In this document: one piece after another, positions 16,864 through 24,176 of the stretch | Layout of the letters: every line of letters starts with the position of its first letter | How positions within the stretch are numbered: the stretch's first letter is position 1 | Assembly (NCBI GenBank): GCA_963783835.1 | Contig: CAWAOX010000015.1 | Span: 248,001 to 312,000 of the forward strand | Source: CAIQPS01 sp963783835 | GTDB lineage: Bacteria > Actinomycetota > Thermoleophilia > RBG-16-64-13 | Length of the DNA stretch: 64,000 nucleotides | Reading direction: 5' to 3' | The notes under the pieces: model-generated | The model's input: the letters and a program-made list of their open reading frames with translations, nothing else | Told to the model about the DNA's origin: nothing | Databases searched by the model: none | Position numbers and translations under genes: made by a program

Positions 16864-17517
16864 GTGGATCTGCGGCCCTCTTTCCCCGCTGACTTTCGGC
16901 TGTTCCTGGCCTCGCAGTCGCCCCGGCGCCACTCTCTCCTCAGGGACATCGGAGTGCCCTACGAGGTCGTGGCGACGAGTGCGGAAGAAACGATCGGCGG
17001 GGACACAGCCGTCGCTCTGGCAGCCTCGAACGCCATGGCGAAGGTGCGCCACGCCGCCCTGCCGCACGGCCCCCTTGTGGGGGCTTTTGTGCTGGGTACC
17101 GACACCCTCGTGACTCTCGCCGGGCGGGTGATGGGAAAGCCTTCGTCTCGCGCCGAGGCCGGCGCCATGATCTCGGCTCTGTCGGGCGAGACGCACCAGG
17201 TCATCTCGGGGGTGGCGCTTCGCCGCATCGGCGGGGAGGGCGAGCCGGCGGGCTCGAAGCCGGCCGAACAGCTTCGCGTAGCTGCCGCGACGACCGACGT
17301 CACCTTTCTCCGCCTCGAGGAGGCCCAGATCGAGGCGTATGTCGCGTCCGGGGAATGGAGCGACAAGGCGGGGGCGTACGGCGTCCAAGGGCTGGCCGGG
17401 ACGTTCGTCTCGGAGATCCGCGGAGAGCACAGCAACGTGGTCGGATTGCCGCTGTGCCTGCTTGCGCGCCTCTTCCGGGAGGCCGGTTTCGACCTTCTTC
17501 GGCGGCAGTGGATATAA
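16864..17517 (+). CDS. maf: Maf-family nucleotide pyrophosphatase
   Basis: Hydrolyses non-canonical or methylated NTPs (house-cleaning), 217 aa, GTG 16864 without a clear Shine-Dalgarno. Seen: the ASQSPRR start motif, GTDTLV, MGKP and the C-terminal signature SDKAGAYGVQG. A short charged insertion (~122-136, GGEGEPAGSKPAEQ) lengthens it against the usual ~190-200 aa. The subtype (dTTP/UTP versus m7GTP) is not certain. The stop codon TAA lies inside a TATAAT hexamer that may be the mreB promoter. Confidence 0.92.
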   Translation: MDLRPSFPADFRLFLASQSPRRHSLLRDIGVPYEVVATSAEETIGGDTAVALAASNAMAKVRHAALPHGPLVGAFVLGTDTLVTLAGRVMGKPSSRAEAGAMISALSGETHQVISGVALRRIGGEGEPAGSKPAEQLRVAAATTDVTFLRLEEAQIEAYVASGEWSDKAGAYGVQGLAGTFVSEIRGEHSNVVGLPLCLLARLFREAGFDLLRRQWI

Positions 17518-17518
17518 T
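17489..17518 (+). promoter_or_regulatory. Putative promoter of the mreBCD-PBP2-rodA operon
   Basis: A perfect -10 TATAAT (17513-17518) is preceded by TCGACC (17489-17494), 4 of 6 matches to TTGACA, with an 18-nt spacer. The start point would be near 17525, just before the terminator-like hairpin. The hexamer overlaps the maf stop, so chance occurrence is possible. Confidence 0.4.
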
Positions 17519-17526
17519 ACCCTGAC

Positions 17527-17552
17527 GCCCCGGTAGCGCTCGCGGGGCTTTT
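17527..17552 (+). terminator. Intrinsic terminator or attenuator hairpin before mreB
   Basis: GCCCCG (17527-17532) pairs with CGGGGC (17543-17548) around a 10-nt loop and is followed directly by TTTT (17549-17552). It would end the ndk-maf transcript. Because it lies downstream of the TATAAT box, it would also sit at the 5' end of the mreB mRNA. Confidence 0.6.
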
Positions 17553-17554
17553 GA

Positions 17555-18622
17555 GTGTCGCATGAGGGAGGTAGGGCCATCGCTTTCACCGAGTTCATCA
17601 CCGGGTTCGCCGGTCGGGATATGGCCGTTGACCTCGGTACCGCGACTACGCTCGTCTACGTCCGGGGGCGTGGCATCGTCCTTTCGGAGCCGTCGGTGGT
17701 GGCCATCGACTCCCGTTCCGGAGACGTCCTTGCCGTCGGGGCCGACGCAAAACGCATGCTCGGACGCACGCCGGGAACCATTTCGGCCATCCGGCCGCTC
17801 AAAGATGGAGTCATCGCCGATTTCGACGTCACCGAGCAGATGCTCCGCCATTTTATTCAGCGGGTGCACCAGAACCGGTGGGCGCATCCCAGAGTCGTGG
17901 TGTGCGTCCCTTCGGGTGTCACCGGTGTCGAACGGCGGGCGGTCGAAGAGGCGACGATCAGCGCGGGTGCTCGGGCTGCCTACCTGATCGAAGAACCCAT
18001 GGCTGCTGCTATCGGTGCGGGTCTCCCTGTCGGAGAGCCTACCGGCAGCATGATCGTGGATATCGGAGGCGGGACCAGCGAGGTGGCGGTCATCTCGCTA
18101 GCGGGGATCGTAGTGGCGCAATCGGTGAGGATCGGTGGGGACGAGCTCGATGAGGCGATCATTGCCTATATCAAGAAGGAATATAAGCTCATGATCGGCA
18201 GTCAGACGGCCGAAGAGCTGAAGCTTGAGATCGGCTCGGCATTCCCGCTCGAGCAAGAGGAGCACGCGGAGATCCGAGGGCGCGACCTCGTCACTGGTCT
18301 GCCCAAGACCCTGGTGGTCTCCTCGGAGGAGATCAGGGAGGCCATCGCCGAACCTGTGGCTGCGATCGTCGACGCTATCAAGTCCACCCTCGACAAGACC
18401 CCTCCCGAACTGGCTTCCGACGTCATGGACCGCGGGATCATGATGGCCGGCGGGGGGTCGCTGCTGCGAGGGATGTGCGAACGGGTCCGCGAGGAGACGC
18501 AGATGCCGGTGAATCTCGCCGAATCGCCCCTCACGTGTGTGGCTGTCGGCTCTGGCCGCTCGCTGGAGGAGTTCGACACGCTGTATCGGGGTTCGCAAAG
18601 AGTGAAGAGACGCCGCTACTAA
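17555..18622 (+). CDS. mreB: Rod shape-determining protein MreB (actin homologue)
   Basis: Membrane-associated actin-like filament that organises lateral wall synthesis, up to 355 aa. Seen: phosphate-1 loop MAVDLGTATTLVYVRGRG, phosphate-2 VDIGGGTSEVAV, and the adenosine motif GGGSLLRGM. The start is unclear. GTG 17555 is the first standard codon but lies right after the terminator T-tract with only a weak GGGG site. A strong GGGAGG (17566-17571) lies 7 nt before an in-frame ATC at 17579, which would give IAFTEFITGFAGRDMAV, close to normal MreB N-termini. First gene of the elongasome operon. Confidence 0.96.
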   Translation: MSHEGGRAIAFTEFITGFAGRDMAVDLGTATTLVYVRGRGIVLSEPSVVAIDSRSGDVLAVGADAKRMLGRTPGTISAIRPLKDGVIADFDVTEQMLRHFIQRVHQNRWAHPRVVVCVPSGVTGVERRAVEEATISAGARAAYLIEEPMAAAIGAGLPVGEPTGSMIVDIGGGTSEVAVISLAGIVVAQSVRIGGDELDEAIIAYIKKEYKLMIGSQTAEELKLEIGSAFPLEQEEHAEIRGRDLVTGLPKTLVVSSEEIREAIAEPVAAIVDAIKSTLDKTPPELASDVMDRGIMMAGGGSLLRGMCERVREETQMPVNLAESPLTCVAVGSGRSLEEFDTLYRGSQRVKRRRY

Positions 18623-18638
18623 GCTAGCGAGGTAGTTT

Positions 18639-19646
18639 ATGCCACGCAACAAGGTGGCCTGGCGACGCTTCGTCTTCGTCGTGCTTATCATCGCGTCGCT
18701 CGCGGTGCTCACGGTGTCGTTTCGGGAGACCGAGTCCGGCCCGGTTCATGCCGTCCAACAGGCCACGGCCGGACTGCTTGCACCTCTGCAGTCCTGGGGT
18801 TCCCGCATCGCCCGACCCTTCCAGGACGGGTATGCGTGGCTGACCACACTTTCGTCGGCGCACAAAGACGCCGAACGCCTTGCGGAACAGGTGCAGGTGC
18901 TCCAGGGCGAGGTCGTCAGGCTCCAGGAGCAGGGTCAGGAGAACCAGCGCCTCAAGAGTCTTCTGGACTTCAAGGAGAAGGGCACCTTCCCGGCGGGCAC
19001 CGACTTCATAGTCGCCAGGGTCATCGATAAGTCGCCCACTCGTTGGCAGGCCTGGATCAAGATCGACAAAGGCTCGGCCGACGGGCTGAGGGTCGACCAG
19101 GCCGTGGTGGGTGCGACTCCATTGGCAGGGGAGACTCTCGCCGGCAAGGGTCTCGTAGGAAAAGTGACAGAGGTGACCGAGCACTCGGCCAGAGTGCTGC
19201 TGATCACTGACTCCGATTCCAGTGTGGCCGCCAAGATCCAGGGATCGAGGGCAGAGGGAATAGTCGAGGGCTCTGTCTTGGGGCGGCTCACCATGGGCTA
19301 CGTGGACCGCGACATCAGCGTCGACCCCAAGCTGGTCGTAGTCACCTCGGGCTTCGGGGGCGTCTACCCCGCGGACATCCCTGTTGGGATCGTGGCGAAC
19401 GTGGGGGAGGCGGACGTCAACATCTACAAAGAGATCGAGGTCAAGCCCTTCATCGATTTCCGAGTCCTGGAAGAGGTGATGGTCCTCATCGTGCCCGAGA
19501 GCTCGGGTACCACGGGGACTGCGGGCACCACGCAGCACCACCGGGACCACGAGCACCACCGGGACCACGAGCACGACGGGTGCCTCTGGTACCTCAACCA
19601 CCACGAGTACGACGGAGTAGTGGGACCATGGGCCGCAAAGAGCTGA
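18639..19646 (+). CDS. mreC: Rod shape-determining protein MreC (C-terminal tail frameshifted)
   Basis: Bitopic elongasome protein linking MreB to PBP2, 335 aa as read. ATG 18639 with GCGAGGT upstream. Seen: one N-terminal membrane helix (~10-29), a coiled coil (~75-107, LAEQVQVLQGEVVRLQEQ) and the MreC beta domains to about residue 288. The Thr/Gly-rich tail changes at ~19533 to a His/Asp/Arg run and ends inside mreD. Skipping one base (C19533) instead gives a continuous Ser/Thr/Gly tail stopping at TAG 19618-19620, just before mreD, so one extra base is likely present. The enzymatic and structural part is unaffected. Confidence 0.95.
   Translation: MPRNKVAWRRFVFVVLIIASLAVLTVSFRETESGPVHAVQQATAGLLAPLQSWGSRIARPFQDGYAWLTTLSSAHKDAERLAEQVQVLQGEVVRLQEQGQENQRLKSLLDFKEKGTFPAGTDFIVARVIDKSPTRWQAWIKIDKGSADGLRVDQAVVGATPLAGETLAGKGLVGKVTEVTEHSARVLLITDSDSSVAAKIQGSRAEGIVEGSVLGRLTMGYVDRDISVDPKLVVVTSGFGGVYPADIPVGIVANVGEADVNIYKEIEVKPFIDFRVLEEVMVLIVPESSGTTGTAGTTQHHRDHEHHRDHEHDGCLWYLNHHEYDGVVGPWAAKS
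19537..19572 (+). repeat. 18-bp tandem repeat in the mreC tail, two exact copies
   Basis: ACCACCGGGACCACGAGC occurs at 19537-19554 and again at 19555-19572, flanked by related partial units. In the shifted frame it encodes TTGTTS. The unit length is a multiple of 3, so copy-number change would alter tail length without breaking the frame. Confidence 0.8.
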
Positions 19647-20167
19647 TCGTGGTGGGCAAGGTCGTCCTTCTACTGGCGTTCGCCGTCCTCTTGCAGACTG
19701 CCCTGCTGTCGCGTATCAGCATACTGGGGGTCACCGCGGACCTGTTCCTGATCCTCACCATCATCGTGGCCGTGAGTAGGGGATCGCTCGAAGGCGCCGT
19801 CTTCGGCTTTTTCGCCGGCCTGTTCGCCGACATCGCCTACTATCAGCCGCTCGGCGTGCGGGCGCTCATCTATGTACTCGCCGGCTATTTCGTGGGTATG
19901 TTCGTGGCTCGGTTCGGAACGGTGAGCCCCTGGAGCGTGGCCCTACTGGCCGGTGTCACCTCCTTCCTCGCCCAGTTCGTGTTCGGGCTGTTTCAGTTCA
20001 TGATGGGCCCGCGTGCCGCTCTTCTGACCATGATCGGTGCGCAGATGCTGCCCGAAGCCATCCTCGACGGGTTGATCACCGCTCCGCTTTACGTGTTCCT
20101 GGTGCGCATCCGGCTGCTTCCCGCTGGGCATCTCGAGACCGCCCGGTTGCGGGGGGGTGAAGAGTGA
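19628..20167 (+). CDS. mreD: Rod shape-determining protein MreD
   Basis: Polytopic membrane partner of MreC in the elongasome, 179 aa. ATG 19628 gives a typical start (MGRKELIVVGKVVLLLAFAV); the frame is open upstream into mreC, but that part is not conserved in character. About five hydrophobic helices are visible, with the family-like GFFAGLFADIAYYQPLG segment. It overlaps the next gene by 4 nt (GTGA). Confidence 0.92.
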   Translation: MGRKELIVVGKVVLLLAFAVLLQTALLSRISILGVTADLFLILTIIVAVSRGSLEGAVFGFFAGLFADIAYYQPLGVRALIYVLAGYFVGMFVARFGTVSPWSVALLAGVTSFLAQFVFGLFQFMMGPRAALLTMIGAQMLPEAILDGLITAPLYVFLVRIRLLPAGHLETARLRGGEE

Positions 20168-22083
20168 TCCTCGAACCGGTCAGGAAGAAGCGATCACCGG
20201 AAGACGACTCGTTCGTGGGAATCAGGGTCGGCGTCTTGCTGATCATCGTCCTCACCCTCTTCGGCGTGCTGGGCTTCCGCCTGTGGTTCTTGCAGATCCT
20301 GTCAGGGGACACCTACGTCGCCGTGGCGAAGGACAACCGGCTTCGGGAGGTCAAGGTGGAGGCCCCGCGCGGGGTGGTCTACGACCGCAACGGCAAGATA
20401 TTGGTAGAGAACAGGGCGGGTCTCAGCGTGGGCATCCTCCCGATGGACATGTACGACCCGAAGAAAGACCCCGAGAAGTTCCAGCAGGAGATCTACAGCC
20501 TTGCCCGGATCCTCGACATCACCGAGACCGATCTGATGGCAGCCTACGAGAAGGCGAAGAAGGACCCGTACGTGACCTACGTCGTCAAGGAGGACGTCCC
20601 CGAGAACACGGTCGTTGCCCAGATAAAGGAGCATAGCCTCGACTATCGGGGCGTCCAGGTGGAAGCCTCCTACTTGCGCCAGTATCCCTTTGGGGCGCTC
20701 GCCACCCACGTGTTGGGCTACGTGGGCGAGGTCTCCCGGAACGATCTCGACAACGAGGAGTTCGCCACGCTCCGGGCCGGGGCCAGCCTCGGCAAGGACG
20801 GCGTCGAGAGGAAATACGACTCCTTCCTCAGAGGCACGGACGGGTGGAGGACTGTGGAGGTGGACGCAGCCGGGCGTCCCAAGCGGTTCCTGGAGAATCG
20901 CGCCCCGACTCCGGGGAGCAACCTGGTGCTGACCATCGACACCGAACTGCAGGAGGCTGCCGAGAACGCCCTCGTCGAGGGCATCCAGCGCGCGCACGAA
21001 GATAAATTCGTGAAGGCGGCCGGAGGAGCCGTAGTGGCGATGGACCCACGCACCGGAGAGATCCTCGCTCTGGCCTCGTACCCCGACTACGACCCGTCCC
21101 TCTGGGTGGGAGGGATGTCGCGCACCAAGTATGCCGAACTCAATGCCCCCCAGGCTCACTTTCCGCTCTTCGACCGGGTCATCGACGGTCTGTACCCGGC
21201 GGGCTCCACCTTCAAGCCGTTCGTCGCCGCCGCGGCTCTTGGCGCCGGCCTCATCACCGCGGACACGACGTTCGATTGCACCGGCAAGTACTCGACCAAC
21301 CAGCAGACCTGGAAGGACTGGAAAATCGACGGACACGGGGAGGTCAGCCTGCTACAGGCCATCTCCGAGTCGTGCGACGTCTACTTCTACAATGTGGGCA
21401 ATCTGCTGTATCAGCAGCCCAGTCCTGTCCTGCAGAACGGCGTGCGCCAATTCGGCTTCGGTGAGCCAACCGGGATAGACCTGCCGGGGGAGACCAAGAA
21501 CAGCCGGGTGCCCGACAAGTACTGGAAGAGCGAGAACGGAAAGACCGAACTGGACAAGATCTGGAGGACCGGCGACGAGATCAACTTGGCGATCGGGCAG
21601 GGCGACCTACTGGCCACCCCCATGCAGATGGTCGTCGCGCTCTCGGCGATCGCGAACGACGGCACGCTGTGGGTCCCGCACCTCGGGCTGCGAATAACAG
21701 ATGCCTCGAACAACATCATCCACCAGTTCGAGAACGAGAAACGGGCGGCGCTGGGTATGAGTCCCGACATCCTCAACCTCATCCGCACCGGAATGAGAAT
21801 GGTCACTGAGCAGGGGGGGACCGCGTACGATGCTTTCAAAGGATTCCCGATAACCGTGGCGGGCAAGACCGGGACGGCCCAGAAGCTGCCCGATGATGAC
21901 TACGCCCTCTTCATTGGATACGCGCCTGCCGATGTGAACGGGGTGCCCGAGATCGCCGTTGTCGCGATCATCGAGCAGGGAGGGCACGGTAGCTCGATCG
22001 CGGCTCCGGTCGTACGCCGGGTACTCGAGGCCTACTTCCACACTGAGTCCGGGGGCCCGAGGATCATCCCGGTGAGCGAGTAG
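20164..22083 (+). CDS. mrdA: Penicillin-binding protein 2 (elongation transpeptidase)
   Basis: Class B PBP cross-linking lateral peptidoglycan with RodA, 639 aa, GTG 20164 coupled to mreD. Seen: a short cytoplasmic N-terminus, membrane helix ~19-43, PBP dimerisation domain (VEAPRGVVYDRNGKILVEN onward), and the transpeptidase domain with active-site Ser348/Lys351 (GSTFK), SxN-type SESCD and KTGTAQK. The position after mreBCD and before rodA identifies it as the elongation enzyme; the septal one is ftsI in the dcw cluster. Confidence 0.96.
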   Translation: MILEPVRKKRSPEDDSFVGIRVGVLLIIVLTLFGVLGFRLWFLQILSGDTYVAVAKDNRLREVKVEAPRGVVYDRNGKILVENRAGLSVGILPMDMYDPKKDPEKFQQEIYSLARILDITETDLMAAYEKAKKDPYVTYVVKEDVPENTVVAQIKEHSLDYRGVQVEASYLRQYPFGALATHVLGYVGEVSRNDLDNEEFATLRAGASLGKDGVERKYDSFLRGTDGWRTVEVDAAGRPKRFLENRAPTPGSNLVLTIDTELQEAAENALVEGIQRAHEDKFVKAAGGAVVAMDPRTGEILALASYPDYDPSLWVGGMSRTKYAELNAPQAHFPLFDRVIDGLYPAGSTFKPFVAAAALGAGLITADTTFDCTGKYSTNQQTWKDWKIDGHGEVSLLQAISESCDVYFYNVGNLLYQQPSPVLQNGVRQFGFGEPTGIDLPGETKNSRVPDKYWKSENGKTELDKIWRTGDEINLAIGQGDLLATPMQMVVALSAIANDGTLWVPHLGLRITDASNNIIHQFENEKRAALGMSPDILNLIRTGMRMVTEQGGTAYDAFKGFPITVAGKTGTAQKLPDDDYALFIGYAPADVNGVPEIAVVAIIEQGGHGSSIAAPVVRRVLEAYFHTESGGPRIIPVSE

Positions 22084-22091
22084 GAAGGTAG

Positions 22092-23291
22092 ATGACCTCC
22101 CCGCCCAAGGTCCTCCAGCATGCTCGCGAACGGCGCCAGCCGCTCGGCTTCTCCCTGGGCGGCTATTTGCGCGGCATGGACTGGATACTGCTCGCGGCCA
22201 CCCTGGCCCTCGTCACTTTCGGTCTGTTCGTGCTCTATTCCGCGACCCACGCCGATACCAACATATCCACTCCGTTCTACTACATCAGGTCGCAGGGGGT
22301 GGGCGTCGTCATCGGGCTCTTCTTACTCCTGATGACCAGCATCGCGAACTATCGCTGGCTCGCCCGCTGGCGCACCTATGTCTACCTAGGCACGCTTGCG
22401 CTTCTGGTCTTCACCCTCTTCGCCGGGAGCGGTAGCGAGCAGGTGGGAGCGAACCGCTGGATCCAGTTGCCTTTCTTCCGCCTTCAGACGTCAGAACTCG
22501 CGAAACTGCTGCTGATCCTGTCGCTTGCCGGAGTGCTGGCCGAGGGAGTCGCTCTGCGGCACCGCCTGCGCTTTGTCGTCTTGTGCGTCATCTACACGCT
22601 GATCCCCACCGTGCTGGTGTTCCTACAACCCGACCTCGGCACCGCGCTCGTCTTCGGCGCCATCCTGGCGACGATGCTGGTGGTGTGGGGCATCCGGCTG
22701 CCCCACCTGGGCGTTCTGGCCGGTGCTACCGTCTTCGCCGGGGTGATGGTGCTGCGGGTGCTGCCGAGCGCGTTCGGCGTGCATCTGCTGAAGGACTATC
22801 AGTTGCGGCGGCTCACTCTCTTCCTCGATCCGCAGAATGACCCGGCCGGCCTGGGTTACCAGTTGTCCCAAAGCAAGATCGCCATCGGCAGCGGTATGTT
22901 CGCGGGGAAGGGCTATCTGGACGGCACGCAGACCCACCTGAACTTCCTCCCGGCGCACCATACCGATTTCATCTTCGCCGTCATCGGCGAGGAGTTGGGG
23001 TTCATGGGCGCCCTATTGCTGCTGGGGCTCTTTGCCGTCATCATCTGGCGGGCGCTTCGGATCGCACGGCTGTCGGAAGACATGTACGGGCGGCTGATCG
23101 CGACAGGCGTCGCCGGAGTACTCGTGTTCCAGGTGTTCGTGAACATCGGGATGACGATCGGCATCATGCCCGTGACCGGCATCCCCCTTCCGTTTGTGAG
23201 TTTCGGCAGCAGTTCGCTGGTAGTATTCTTGATGGCGATCGGCCTGTTGGAGAGCGTCCACGTTCACTCGGTGGCCGGGCAGGCTAAGTAG
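22092..23291 (+). CDS. rodA: Rod shape-determining protein RodA (SEDS glycosyltransferase)
   Basis: Polymerises lipid II into glycan strands together with PBP2, 399 aa, ATG 22092 behind GGAAGG. About ten hydrophobic helices. Seen: the conserved extracellular segment FLPAHHTDFIFAVIGEELG, whose Asp is expected to be catalytic, GYQLSQSKIAIGSGMFAGKG, and PLPFVSFGSSSL near the C-terminus. Gene context separates it from ftsW. Last member of the elongasome operon. Confidence 0.96.
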   Translation: MTSPPKVLQHARERRQPLGFSLGGYLRGMDWILLAATLALVTFGLFVLYSATHADTNISTPFYYIRSQGVGVVIGLFLLLMTSIANYRWLARWRTYVYLGTLALLVFTLFAGSGSEQVGANRWIQLPFFRLQTSELAKLLLILSLAGVLAEGVALRHRLRFVVLCVIYTLIPTVLVFLQPDLGTALVFGAILATMLVVWGIRLPHLGVLAGATVFAGVMVLRVLPSAFGVHLLKDYQLRRLTLFLDPQNDPAGLGYQLSQSKIAIGSGMFAGKGYLDGTQTHLNFLPAHHTDFIFAVIGEELGFMGALLLLGLFAVIIWRALRIARLSEDMYGRLIATGVAGVLVFQVFVNIGMTIGIMPVTGIPLPFVSFGSSSLVVFLMAIGLLESVHVHSVAGQAK

Positions 23292-23324
23292 CGGCCCCCG
23301 GCGCCCAACTTGGGGAGGCTGGGA

Positions 23325-24176
23325 GTGGCCAAGCTGTCTTTGAACCTTACGAAGAGCCTGAAAGCGCTGAGAGAGTCTTCAGCAAGCGCGGCCGAGTCCG
23401 CGTCTATCGTGCTGGCCGGCGATCAAGCTCTCATCGAGCGGGCCAGGGAGCGGTTTGCCCAGAGCGGGGCGGCTCCCTCGAGCCATGCAGGGCCCTTGGG
23501 CGGGCCGGCAGGCGTAGCCCCGGCCCCGGGCGAGTTGCTGGTCGTCCTCACCACCTCCGACCAAGCGGCGGAGGTCGAGGCCTCGGTCGCGGATCTGGCC
23601 GCGCAGGGGCCGGTCATCGTGGCCGTCGACGGCGGGCCGGGGACGAGAATCAAGGCCAGCTATCTGGCCGGCGGTACCGTCCAGCTGTCATTCTCGGACA
23701 GCGACGCCGGTTGGGATCGCCTCTTCTCACTGTGCGCGGAAGCCGCGGGGGACAAGGGGATCGCGTTGGGCCGGCGGTACCCTGCCGTGCGGCGCGCAGC
23801 CGCCCACCGGCTGATAGCCCGCACTTCGGCCCAGAACGTCTTCATCGCCCTCGTCTTCTTCGTTCCCGGGTCTGACATGCCGGCGATGACGCTGAACCAG
23901 GCGAAGATGGTCCTCAACATCGCGGTCATGTACGGCGAGCGTATCGACAAGGAGCGGGCGGTCGAACTGGCAGGCCTCGTCGTCCTCGGCTTCGGGTTCC
24001 GGGGTCTCGGTAGACTCTTGGTTCGCTTCGTTCCGGGGCTCGCGATCGTCATGAGGATGGTGACGGCATACTCTGCTACCACCGCTATCGGCCTGGGCGC
24101 CATCGCCTATTTTGAGAAAGGGGCTCCTGCCTCGACCAGCAAAGTGATCGCGCTGGCGGGCTCGATGAGGCGTTGA
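23325..24176 (+). CDS. DUF697-like membrane-associated protein
   Basis: 283 aa from GTG 23325, chosen because GGGGAGG lies 6 nt upstream; TTG 23310 is in frame but has no site. Residues ~1-150 are soluble and Ala-rich with strands such as GELLVVLTTSD and GPVIVAVDGGPG, resembling a degenerate NTPase fold without a P-loop. Residues ~160-265 match the DUF697/YcjF pattern: LNQAKMVLNIAVMYGERIDKERAVELAGLV followed by hydrophobic glycine-rich helices. DUF697 is often fused to Era-like GTPases, which is not the case here. Function unknown. Between rodA and the radical SAM gene, overlapping the latter by 4 nt. Confidence 0.75.
   Translation: MAKLSLNLTKSLKALRESSASAAESASIVLAGDQALIERARERFAQSGAAPSSHAGPLGGPAGVAPAPGELLVVLTTSDQAAEVEASVADLAAQGPVIVAVDGGPGTRIKASYLAGGTVQLSFSDSDAGWDRLFSLCAEAAGDKGIALGRRYPAVRRAAAHRLIARTSAQNVFIALVFFVPGSDMPAMTLNQAKMVLNIAVMYGERIDKERAVELAGLVVLGFGFRGLGRLLVRFVPGLAIVMRMVTAYSATTAIGLGAIAYFEKGAPASTSKVIALAGSMRR

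Noticed and set aside
19537..19572. Short tandem repeats as a CRISPR-like array
   Set aside because: Only two exact 18-bp coding units with no spacers.
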